From Planctomicrobium sp. (GTDB lineage: Bacteria > Planctomycetota > Planctomycetia > Planctomycetales > Planctomycetaceae), in the NCBI GenBank assembly GCA_018659505.1, contig JABJMI010000207.1, positions 1 to 9,262 on the forward strand: 9,262 bases of DNA. The letters are read 5' to 3'. The position numbers and the translations under genes are program-made. The notes beneath the pieces are model-generated. The model searched no databases. It was given only the letters and a program-made list of their open reading frames with translations, and was not told where the DNA came from. Below are positions 1 to 7,400 of the stretch, piece after piece; the stretch's first letter is position 1; each line of letters starts with the position of its first letter.

Positions 1-1
1 A

Positions 2-880
2 AATGGAATCGATGATATTTTGATTGCCAATATGATTATTGGAGATCAAAAACTTCAGCGAGTCGCCAGACTTTGCCAAATAGCAAATCCAATTGTCGCG
101 TGCGATCATTTTGTGCAGGCAGAAGCACTCTCGGATGTCTGTCGACAACATGGCGTTCGCTGTCGAGTTATTATTGAAGTCGACTTGGGTATGAATCGTG
201 TTGGAGTTCGTCCAGGGCCAGATGCGCGCACACTCGCGGAGGGAATCAATCGATTGCCAGGAATCGAACTTGCTGGCATCATGGGCTACGAAGGGCATCT
301 TCTCATGGAGCCCGATCAAGAGAAGAAAAGGAAGCTGATCTTTTCAGCCATGGCAGTTCTTGAAGAACTAAAAACCTTCATGGTTGAGAAGGGGATGATG
401 TGCGACATCGTTAGCGTCGGCGGGACTGGTTCGTATCACATCTCTGCAACGCATCCAGTAGTGACTGAACTTCAAGCAGGCGCCGGGGTTTTTGCTGATC
501 CATTCTATATGGATCGCTGCGGATTGACTGAATTGAAGCCCGCGTTAACACTTCTCGCAACAGTCGTCAGTCGTCCTAATCTGGAACGAGCCGTTCTTGA
601 CATTGGTAGAAAAGCAGTTCATCCAGATATCCATCCACCACATGTTCTCGGGCTAGCGAACGGGAAACCGCTAGATGATGCACAAGTCGACAAGCTAAGT
701 GCCGAGCACATGACACTCAAACTCAGCGGAGAATCGTTGAACCTGACGATTGGTGACAAGGTCGTTCTGCGTCCCGGCTACAGCGACCACACAACCGTCT
801 TGCATAACGAGTTCTACGGACTTCGTAACGGAATCGTAGAATCTGTCTGGGAAATCGCCGCCCGCGGGAAATTGCAATAA
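2..880 (+). CDS. D-threonine aldolase / D-serine dehydratase-like PLP enzyme (DSD1 family), 5' truncated
   Basis: Partial gene, open from base 2 in the same frame as the stop TAA at 878-880; 292 residues are visible. The usual family length of about 370-380 residues implies that some 80 N-terminal residues, including the PLP-binding lysine, lie outside the window. Visible family marks are the opening GIDDILIAN strand, EVDLGMNRVGV (Glu-Val-Asp-x-Gly-x-x-Arg-x-Gly), the phosphate-binding-like GGTGSYH, ELQAGAGVFAD, and the C-terminal beta domain ending WEIAARGKLQ. Fold-type III enzymes of this group cleave or dehydrate D-3-hydroxyamino acids (D-threonine, D-serine) using PLP and a divalent metal. 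The metal site, usually His-x-Asp or His-x-Cys, reads Tyr-Ser-Asp here (779-787), so the exact substrate is uncertain. It is convergent with the next gene. The family assignment is firm; the reaction is inferred. Confidence 0.85.
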   Translation, partial: NGIDDILIANMIIGDQKLQRVARLCQIANPIVACDHFVQAEALSDVCRQHGVRCRVIIEVDLGMNRVGVRPGPDARTLAEGINRLPGIELAGIMGYEGHLLMEPDQEKKRKLIFSAMAVLEELKTFMVEKGMMCDIVSVGGTGSYHISATHPVVTELQAGAGVFADPFYMDRCGLTELKPALTLLATVVSRPNLERAVLDIGRKAVHPDIHPPHVLGLANGKPLDDAQVDKLSAEHMTLKLSGESLNLTIGDKVVLRPGYSDHTTVLHNEFYGLRNGIVESVWEIAARGKLQ

Positions 881-886
881 CTTTAC

Positions 887-919
887 GTTTAGCAGCACAC
901 ATAATGTGTGCTGCTAAAC
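887..919. terminator. Perfect 33-bp palindrome, candidate bidirectional terminator hairpin
   Basis: Bases 887-902 (GTTTAGCAGCACACAT) are the exact reverse complement of 904-919, with one central base. A realistic hairpin has about 14 stem pairs and a small AT-rich loop. It starts 6 bp after the stop of the plus-strand aldolase gene and ends 9 bp before the stop of the minus-strand pyrophosphorylase gene, the expected place for a shared terminator between convergent genes. No T-run follows the stem in either direction. The only homopolymer, AAAAAA at 922-927, would be a U-run upstream of the stem in the minus transcript. It may therefore act through 3'-end processing or stabilisation rather than classical intrinsic termination. 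Confidence 0.6.
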
Positions 920-928
920 ACAAAAAAC

Positions 929-2338
929 TCAATTCTTAAGAACAGCATCTTTCTGAAAGACGGTTCCGTCGGGAAGAATTTCTTTCATGTCGTTTTCATC
1001 CAAAGCAAGCAATGGACTGATTTCGACTTTGATGTTCTTCGGGACTTCTCCTCCTGCGGTTGTCACCCACTCTTTGGCAATTCTCGCAAGTGCCGCTTTG
1101 GAAGTCTCGGGAGAGTCACTTCCCGACGCGTTCTTCACTGGATTGAATTCTCGTTGGCGGTCTCCCTCAACGACCAGCGCAACCTTCGCATGGAGCAGTG
1201 CATCGAAGATGAACTGCTCGAACTTATTGCCATTCGGTTGATCGGGATCGATACTTATTCCTGCTGAATCAACGTGGGGGATTTTCTTGTGCGCGATATG
1301 AAATGGAAGTGAGAGTTCATCTTCGAGAAGAGATTCCATGAACTCTCTGCGAAATACGTGGATCGCTGTGTTCCCTGCCCAGAAGACGTATTGTCCATGT
1401 TCATCCTTACGATGGGCTTCTTCTCCCGGCAGATCGCTGTATTCGATGATTTCGGTTTTCGCATTGATTGAAACGAGTACACCCATCTTCTCTTCAGGGG
1501 TCGCCTTCGCAACGACTTTTGTTGTCAAATCAGAGCCATACTGTTGATGCAAACCAAGCAGGACAGGATCACAGACAATCGCAGTTGGATTATCAACCTG
1601 ATGATAGAAGAGGTGTTCGATTCCTCGTTCCCGCATCACGTCCAACATGCCATGCTTGTTGAGAGCGTTTAGCATCCCGCCATGCCCATCGGGGCTGGTG
1701 GCGACTTTGCCTTTCTCTGCCAGAAGAATCTGATGAGACGAGTCATCAATGGCAGGCAGCGATGATTGCTGGAAGAAAAAGATATTTTCCTGCCCGAGGC
1801 CAAAGTATTCATGTTCTTCGAAAAACTTCTCAGTTGAAGAATGTGTCGCTTCGCTGGTCATGATGAAATACGGGATGACCACTCCGGCACGTTGTGAACG
1901 AGCGAGAACTTGCTCAGCGAGAATCTCAAAAAGTGTTCGCTGCGAAACGGGACCAATCGGATACATCCCTTTGGGGTTATCAAATCCAAGGCGAGAACCT
2001 TGTCCCCCCGCCACAAGAATCGCTCCGACTTTCCCGGATGCAAGTAAGGCATTACCAACTTGAGCAGCCTTCTTTCGTTCTTCTATTTGATCTTCATCTT
2101 GTGGCAACCGCACAAGTTGTTCCGGCGAAGTCGCTTTTTTCGCTTTATCCGCACCCGACTCTTCAGTCGCTGCCTGATCTCGCTTGGTAATCAGTTTCTT
2201 TAGTAGTGCGAAATCAATCTCAGCGATCTGTTTTTGCAATCGAGATTGCTCTTGCTCATCCAATTCATCCCAAAATTGAACGAGATGCTCCTGTTGATTC
2301 TCTGCTAATGATTTCGTTGTTTCTTCACTCAGCTGCAT
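929..2338 (-). CDS. UDP-sugar pyrophosphorylase, eukaryotic UAP1/UDPGP type (likely UDP-N-acetylglucosamine pyrophosphorylase)
   Basis: 469 residues, close to the eukaryotic UAP1 length of about 480-520. These cytoplasmic enzymes couple UTP to a sugar 1-phosphate (GlcNAc-1-P in UAP1), giving the UDP-sugar used for cell-envelope and glycan synthesis. The nucleotide-binding loop is at residues 108-125 (LVAGGQGSRLGFDNPKGM, with the G-G-x-G-x-R-L-G core and the conserved Pro-Lys). Further landmarks are SPDGHGG at 215-221, QVDN at 247-250 (CVDN in human AGX1), AGNTAIHVF at 321-329, KKIPHVD at 351-357 followed by PDQPNG, KFEQFIFD at 372-379, NPVKNASG at 399-406 and EISPLLAL at 439-446. The N-terminal 100 residues are charged and helical. 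ATG at 2336-2338 follows an AG-rich stretch (GAAAGAGAA), a weak ribosome site. Stop TGA occupies 929-931. Family certain; GlcNAc-1-P as substrate is the best inference, other sugar phosphates are possible. Confidence 0.9.
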   Translation of the reverse strand: MQLSEETTKSLAENQQEHLVQFWDELDEQEQSRLQKQIAEIDFALLKKLITKRDQAATEESGADKAKKATSPEQLVRLPQDEDQIEERKKAAQVGNALLASGKVGAILVAGGQGSRLGFDNPKGMYPIGPVSQRTLFEILAEQVLARSQRAGVVIPYFIMTSEATHSSTEKFFEEHEYFGLGQENIFFFQQSSLPAIDDSSHQILLAEKGKVATSPDGHGGMLNALNKHGMLDVMRERGIEHLFYHQVDNPTAIVCDPVLLGLHQQYGSDLTTKVVAKATPEEKMGVLVSINAKTEIIEYSDLPGEEAHRKDEHGQYVFWAGNTAIHVFRREFMESLLEDELSLPFHIAHKKIPHVDSAGISIDPDQPNGNKFEQFIFDALLHAKVALVVEGDRQREFNPVKNASGSDSPETSKAALARIAKEWVTTAGGEVPKNIKVEISPLLALDENDMKEILPDGTVFQKDAVLKN

Positions 2339-2357
2339 TATTCTCTTTCAGTATGTA

Positions 2358-2534
2358 AACGCGGATTTTCGCGGATCGATGATGAGGTAGAATCCGAATT
2401 GCAGTTTTATTGCTTCCACAGCTTAGCATCTTGATCGAACTTCGCCCTTGGTTGGATGCATACTTTAGTTATTGACAATTCTAACTAATAAATCTGATCA
2501 GCGTGAATCCGCCGCATCCGCGAAAATCCGCGTT
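2358..2534. repeat. 19-bp exact inverted repeat bounding a 177-bp segment
   Basis: Bases 2358-2376 (AACGCGGATTTTCGCGGAT) are the exact reverse complement of 2516-2534. The arms face inward and are separated by 139 bp. Each arm itself repeats CGCGGA twice with TTTT between, and the right side has a further related unit (GTGAATCCGC at 2503-2512). No matching target-site duplication flanks the arms. The left arm begins 20 bp upstream of the pyrophosphorylase ATG, so in a minus-strand transcript the structure would fall in its 5' leader. It could be a MITE-like element or a long-range hairpin. Confidence 0.75.
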
Positions 2535-2647
2535 CTCATTTGAATTCATCGTCAGGGCTCCCCCAACATATTGATGCCAACTGAAATACCGATCCTTAAT
2601 TTCAGGGACATCTACTCAGGAATAATCCCTTAATAAAACCTCGAAAT

Positions 2648-2674
2648 TAGCCGTTTGGGCGCTAGCCCCGGATT
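2648..2674. repeat. REP-like planctomycete intergenic hairpin (GGGCGCTAGCCC core)
   Basis: The stretch TAGCCGTTTGGGCGCTAGCC and the bases after it contain the hairpin GGGC-GCTA-GCCC at 2657-2668. From memory, short AGCCG...GGGCGCTAGCCCCCGG elements recur in the intergenic regions of many planctomycete genomes. The match to that pattern is my recollection, not a search. It lies between the DUF1501 stop and the pyrophosphorylase start, where a REP-like element could limit read-through or stabilise a 3' end. Confidence 0.5.
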
Positions 2675-2683
2675 GGTGCATCT

Positions 2684-2708
2684 TTTCCTCTCTTCGCGCC
2701 TCCGCGTT
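2684..2708 (-). repeat. Degenerate G-rich spacer repeat, copy 1 (AACGCGGAGGCGCG type)
   Basis: Read on the minus strand it begins AACGCGGAGGCGCGAAGAGA and ends GGAAAAG. It has the same architecture as the copies at 4279-4308, 4404-4426 and 7614-7645: an AAC or ACC start, GGAG/GAG words every 8-9 bases, and a GGAAAG or GAGAAAAG end. It lies 25 bp downstream of the DUF1501 stop codon. Confidence 0.55.
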
Positions 2709-2732
2709 TAAATCTTAAGATTCCGGCATGTC

Positions 2733-4178
2733 TCAAGAAAGTATCTCATCAATCACATGAGCTTCTTCAACGCCTGTCAGTTTGAAGTTTAAGCCCTGGA
2801 ATTTATATGTCAGTTTTGTGTGATCGACACCGAAGAGTTTTAGCATCGTCGCATGGAAATCCCGAACATGAACGGGTTTCTCGACGGCAGCGTAGCCGAG
2901 TTCATCAGTGTTCCCGTAAGACATTCCACCTTTCACTGCCCCGCCGGAGAGAAGCATTGAGAAGCCTTTGATGTGATGGTCACGACCGCTGCCTTGCCCC
3001 ATTGGAGTTCGACCGAATTCGCCACCCCAGACGATGAGTGTGTCCTCGAATAGACCACGATCTTTTAGGTCTTGAATGAACGCAGCGGATGCTTGATCGA
3101 CTTCCTTCGCTGTAATTTCGATGGACCCTTTGATGTTCCCGTGGTGATCCCAAGCACGATGATAGACCTGTACGAAACGAACGTCTTTCTCCAGTAACTT
3201 GCGGGCTAATAGGCAGTTCGAGGCGAATGTCCCGTCGCCGCCAGTCGTTCCATAGCGTTCGAAGGTCTCTTTGGTTTCACCACTGAAATCCATCAGTTCA
3301 GGGACGCTCGACTGCATCCGAAATGCCATCTCGTATTGTTGAATACGAGTCGTAATCTCTGGATCATGCACGACCGAATCGAATTGCCGATTCAGGTTGT
3401 TGATCGTGTTGACCACGTTTTCCTGTTGATCAAGCGTGATCCCTTCCGGTCGATTCAAGTAGAGAACCGGAGCACCCGAAGCGTGAAATTGAACTCCCTG
3501 ATATCGCGAAGGCAAAAATCCGGAGTGCCATTGCCTCGCTGCGATTGGTTGTGCTTGTCCACCTTTCCCGACCGATGTGAGAACAACATATCCGGGCAAA
3601 TTATCAGTCTCTTGACCTAACCCATATAACAGCCAGGAGCCCATGCTCGGTCGACCAGCGAGTGACGAACCTGTATTGAATAAAGTATGTGCTGGGTCAT
3701 GGTTAATCTGATCGGTGTGCATAGAACGAACAATGCACAAATCATCCGCCATCGATCCCAGTTTGGGAAACTGTGAAGAAATACGTTGCCCACTCTTTCC
3801 GAAAGATTGAAAGTCAAATTGGGGACCGAAGCATTTCAGCACTTGACCTTGTAGTTGTGCGATTTGCTGTCCCTCTGTAAATGAGGTCGGCATCGGCTGA
3901 TCGTGCATTTCTTTGAGTTTTGGCTTCTCATCGAATGTTTCCAGATGAGAAGGCCCACCCGCCATGCAAAGGTGTACGATCCGTTTCACTTTTGCCGGGA
4001 AATGCAGTGGCTGAACCACTCCAGAATTCAAACCTGTTTGCTGCGACTCCGCTTTCGCCGAGCGTTGTAACATTGAGAAAAGAGCTAAAGGACCAATTCC
4101 TAAAGCAGACTTCCCCAAGAAGCTTCTTCGGGTTTGCTGAGTGAGAAAGTCATTCGTAGTAGTGTTGTGGATTTTCAT
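2733..4178 (-). CDS. DUF1501 family protein with Tat signal
   Basis: 481 residues from the ATG at 4176-4178. The start is chosen because it places a twin-arginine signal, TRRSFLGKSALGIGPLALFS (Arg17-Arg18, then a hydrophobic stretch), near the N terminus, with likely cleavage after SAKA (residues 40-43). The longer frame up to a GTG at 4281-4283 begins inside an intergenic repeat and adds 35 residues without signal character. DUF1501 landmarks are HLCMAGGPSHLETFDEKP at about 69-86, HTDQINHDPAHTLFNTG, VYHRAWDHHGN at 338-348, WGGEFGRTP at 384-392, GRDHHIKGF at 398-406 and HVRDFHATM at 437-445. The conserved Asp/His pattern resembles the alkaline-phosphatase/sulfatase fold, but the biochemical role is unknown. 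It is exported folded by Tat and usually pairs with a PSCyt1-DUF1549-DUF1553 protein, which here lies directly upstream on the same strand. Stop TGA occupies 2733-2735. Family call very secure. Confidence 0.93.
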   Translation of the reverse strand: MKIHNTTTNDFLTQQTRRSFLGKSALGIGPLALFSMLQRSAKAESQQTGLNSGVVQPLHFPAKVKRIVHLCMAGGPSHLETFDEKPKLKEMHDQPMPTSFTEGQQIAQLQGQVLKCFGPQFDFQSFGKSGQRISSQFPKLGSMADDLCIVRSMHTDQINHDPAHTLFNTGSSLAGRPSMGSWLLYGLGQETDNLPGYVVLTSVGKGGQAQPIAARQWHSGFLPSRYQGVQFHASGAPVLYLNRPEGITLDQQENVVNTINNLNRQFDSVVHDPEITTRIQQYEMAFRMQSSVPELMDFSGETKETFERYGTTGGDGTFASNCLLARKLLEKDVRFVQVYHRAWDHHGNIKGSIEITAKEVDQASAAFIQDLKDRGLFEDTLIVWGGEFGRTPMGQGSGRDHHIKGFSMLLSGGAVKGGMSYGNTDELGYAAVEKPVHVRDFHATMLKLFGVDHTKLTYKFQGLNFKLTGVEEAHVIDEILS

Positions 4179-4278
4179 GAATCTGCTTCTGGATTGGGCG
4201 ATGAACTGTATTTTCTGAGGAGCAACTTCAATAGAAATGGCAATTGCTGTTGTTTGAATGTGCTTTGTAAAGATAAAA

Positions 4279-4308
4279 ACCACGGAGGCACAGAGGACAC
4301 GGAGAAAG
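4279..4308 (+). repeat. Degenerate G-rich spacer repeat, copy 2 (CCACGGAGGCACAGAGG type)
   Basis: Begins ACCACGGAGGCACAGAGG, then continues ACACGGAGAAAG: three GGAG/GAGG words at about 9-base spacing. Bases 4280-4296 pair with 4409-4425 as an inverted repeat with one mismatch (17 bp, A versus G). It lies about 100 bp upstream of the DUF1501 start. Similar CACAGAGG-type repeats are, from memory, scattered in many bacterial genomes including planctomycetes. Confidence 0.65.
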
Positions 4309-4403
4309 AAAAGATAAGCACCTAATTCAATTCCGAAATTTAGCTCTTCGTCACTAAAATTTCACTTACGTCTTCCCTGGTGAATTCCGAGGTTCGATCT
4401 ATA

Positions 4404-4426
4404 GCTTTCCTCCGTGCCTCCGTGGT
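4404..4426 (-). repeat. Degenerate G-rich spacer repeat, copy 3, inverted partner of copy 2
   Basis: On the minus strand it reads ACCACGGAGGCACGGAGG followed by AAAGC. It is the inward-facing partner of the copy at 4279-4308, 112 bp away, and misses one internal 9-base word of that copy. It lies 17 bp beyond the stop of the PSCyt1 gene and overlaps a small stem, GGTGA-ATA-TCACC, at 4424-4436. In a polycistronic minus-strand transcript the two copies could pair between the two coding regions. Confidence 0.65.
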
Positions 4427-4442
4427 GAATATCACCTTATTA

Positions 4443-7400
4443 TTAATATCGCGTAATTGTTTCATGCAGGTTGAGCAAGACGCGTGTCAGACTTGTCCAG
4501 GCTGCAATTTCGGATTGATTCTCTACCTTCTCTGCGGGTGCGAGACCTGTCTTTAGGAATGATAAATCCTTCGAATCCTCATGCGAGAATTTTTCGTAAT
4601 CAGACTGGTACAGAGTTCGTAATGTTTCCATTTCTGCTTGAGTCGGGACTCTGCTGAGACACTTCCCGTAAGCGAAGTTTAATCGCTCTTCAAAAGTTTC
4701 TGCCTGCTGAACAATCTCCGCTGCGAAGACGCGTGCAGATTCGACATAGGTTGGATCATTCAATAAAACAAGAGCTTGCAAAGGAGTGTTTGATTTCTCG
4801 CGCTTCGCTGTACATTCTTCTCGTGCTGGAGCATCGAATGCCAGTAGACTTGGGTGCAGGAACGTCCGTTGCCAATGTGTATAGAGACCTCGACGGTATT
4901 GATCATCATTCTGGTCATGTTGATAAGTTCTTTTCGGAAAATTGAGCTGAGCCCAGTAACCTGCCGGCTGATATGGCTTGGAACTTGGACCACCGACTTT
5001 GTCGACAAGCAACCCACTGACGAACAGTGCATTGTCACGGATCATTTCTGCATCGAGGCGTTGTTTCGTTTGTCGTGCGAAGAGTTTATTGAAGGGGTCT
5101 GTTGATCGCATTTCAGGTGAGACAATTGATGACTGTTGGTATGTCTCCGACATCACGATTAGTTTGATGAGATGCTTGACGTCCCAACCGGAGTCGATGA
5201 ATTCGATTGCCAACCAGTCGAGCAGTCCCGGATGAGTTGGCCAATCTCCTTGAGAACCTAAGTCGTCAACGGATCGAGAAATTCCATGACCGAAATACAA
5301 CATCCATAAGCGATTCACAAACGTGCGTGCTACAAGTGGATTCTCGGCGGAAGTCAACCACTTTGCCAGATCGACACGATTTAACGGTTCAGCTTGTTCA
5401 TGCTCCGAACTTGAAAGAAACTCTGGAACCGCAGGAGTCACAATGTCTCCGGCGGTACTCATCCAATCACCTCGCGGCAGGACACGCATTTCACGCGGAG
5501 GTGCTGCGACAGTTACTAAGGTTGTCACAATCGCGCCTTCGATTTGTTTCTTTGCGGTACGAAGTTGGGCGAGTTGGTCACGTTCTTGCTTTAACAGCGG
5601 AGTCTGATTTCTAAAGTCTGAATTCAATTTGCTACGTTGTTCATGGTTTCTATTCTCGGTTGGAATCTTCAAAATCTCAGCCACTTCCGCTGACGGAATC
5701 ACCGATCCTTCTACGACCGCCGATTCCGGCGAAGCTGAAATTTTGAAACGTCCCAAGGTGTGAGTACTACCATGATTCTGTTTGATAGTGACTTTAAACT
5801 TCGCAGCTTTTTCGCTTTCTATTCCGGGAGATAAAGCCAGAACCTGTTTCGCCTCGAGTATTAAGTAGTGATCCTGCCCTGCCTTGGGAAGAATCGCCCA
5901 GCCTGTAGCGTTCTGAGCTAAGTTTTCTGGAGGAAATCCATTTTGGGCATGGGAGCCGTAACTCTTTGCCCACTCAATTTTTTGCTCTCCATACGAAACT
6001 TCAACTTCGTTCACTACAAAGTTTCCATTCGCAGCTCTCCCCGGTCCCCTGGCTGGCAGACTATCATCCGCTAAAACATCGATTCTAAGAGCACCGATGG
6101 TCGCGAGGTCAGTCGCGAATTCAAGTTCCAAAACCTCTTTATCTGGATTCTGTCCCGAGGCGACCACGACACCAGTTTCGGAAGATGTCAGAGTCGTGCC
6201 ATGTTGAGACTTCAAATCTGTCGCGTTGTGTTCTTTCCAGCGATCACCAGCCAACACCGCAGCGGTTTCCCACTCATCGTATGCGGCGTCAAGTTCAGGG
6301 GATTGTCGATTAAAGTTGGACTCAGTCTGTTTAAGTTGCTCGTCAATTTTTGCAAGTTGAGTTTGCTGGTCACCAGTCGGAACAGGAAGTTGCTCGATGT
6401 AATTTGCACCATTGACGATGCCTTGCTCTTTGATGTCCGCAAAGAATGCACCGAAACTGTAAAAGTCCTTGGCGGAGAAGGGATCAAACTTATGGTCATG
6501 GCATTCAGCACAACCAATCGTCGAGCCAAGCCAAACGGCGCCCGCTGTACGAACCCGATCTGCTGTATACTTTGCTAGATATTCCTTGGGTTGAAGTCCC
6601 CCTTCAGCGGAAGCTCGATTCAACCGATTGTAAGTCGACGCAACTTTCTGAGTCAGTGAAGCATTTGGAAGTAAATCCCCAGCGAGCTGTTCAGTCGTAA
6701 ATTCGTTGAAAGGCTTATTACTGTTAAATGCGTCGATCACGTAATCGCGATAAGGTGAGACGCTGCGCACTTGGTCGCCATGATACCCTAGCGTGTCGGC
6801 GTAGCGCACGAGATCGAGCCAGTAGATCGCCATTCGCTCCCCGAAATGCGGCGACTGCAGAAGACGGTCAACCATTTTTTCGTAAGCATCATTCGAGTCA
6901 TCTTTTTCGAATGCCAACACTTCTTTATAAGTCGGCGGCAACCCGGTCAGATCGAATGAGATTCTTCTTAGCAACGTTCTGCGATCAGCCGGATCATTCA
7001 TCGAGACGTTCGCTTCAAGTTGTTTTCGACGAATAAAACTGTCAATGGGACTCACTTCTGTTTTCGCGACGACAGGAACTTCAGGACGTGAAAGAGGAAT
7101 GTAAGACCAGTGTTCCTGATACTTCGCTCCCTGCTGAATCCAGTCTTGCAAGATTTTAATTTCATCCGCGGTTAATGCTTTCCCATGCTCCGGTGGCGGC
7201 ATTCTGTCGGATTCGTCAGTCGACGTGATGCGGGCAATCAAACTGCTTGCAGCAGGCTCTCCTACAACGATGACTTGTGAGCCATCCCTATCGGCGAAAG
7301 CACTCGCCTGTTCATCGAGACGCAGTTCCGCTTCGCGAGTTTTCTCATCAGGTCCGTGACATGCAAAGCATTTGTCCGACAAGATCGGTCGAACATCCCG

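Larger units (their letters stand above)
2339..2732. other. 394-bp gene-free gap carrying three kinds of repeat
   Basis: No convincing coding frame lies between the DUF1501 stop and the pyrophosphorylase start. The gap holds a 19-bp inverted repeat (2358-2376 and 2516-2534), a GCTAGC-centred REP-like hairpin (about 2648-2674) and a G-rich degenerate repeat (about 2684-2708). A 12-bp palindrome AATCTTAAGATT lies at 2711-2722, ten bases beyond the DUF1501 stop. I could not identify a clear sigma-70-type promoter for the pyrophosphorylase gene. Confidence 0.6.

Noticed and set aside
2473..2500. TTGACA-like -35 on the plus strand in the 2339-2732 gap
   Set aside because: No -10 hexamer at proper spacing and no plus-strand gene downstream.
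2711..2722. 12-bp palindrome AATCTTAAGATT after the DUF1501 stop
   Set aside because: Too short and AT-rich to call a terminator or operator by itself; no T-run follows.
4179..4283. N-terminal extension of the DUF1501 gene to a GTG at 4281-4283
   Set aside because: The GTG falls inside an intergenic repeat and the extra 35 residues would bury the twin-arginine signal; ATG 4178 gives a normal Tat N terminus.
4279..4426. CRISPR-like interpretation of the short repeats
   Set aside because: The copies are degenerate, inverted, only two per gap, without regular spacers or cas genes.
5207..5614. Plus-strand open frame of 135 codons opposite the PSCyt1 gene
   Set aside because: Antisense shadow of a strongly conserved coding frame; no recognisable domain or ribosome-binding site. 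The same applies to the plus-strand frames at 908-1267 and 6201-6578.
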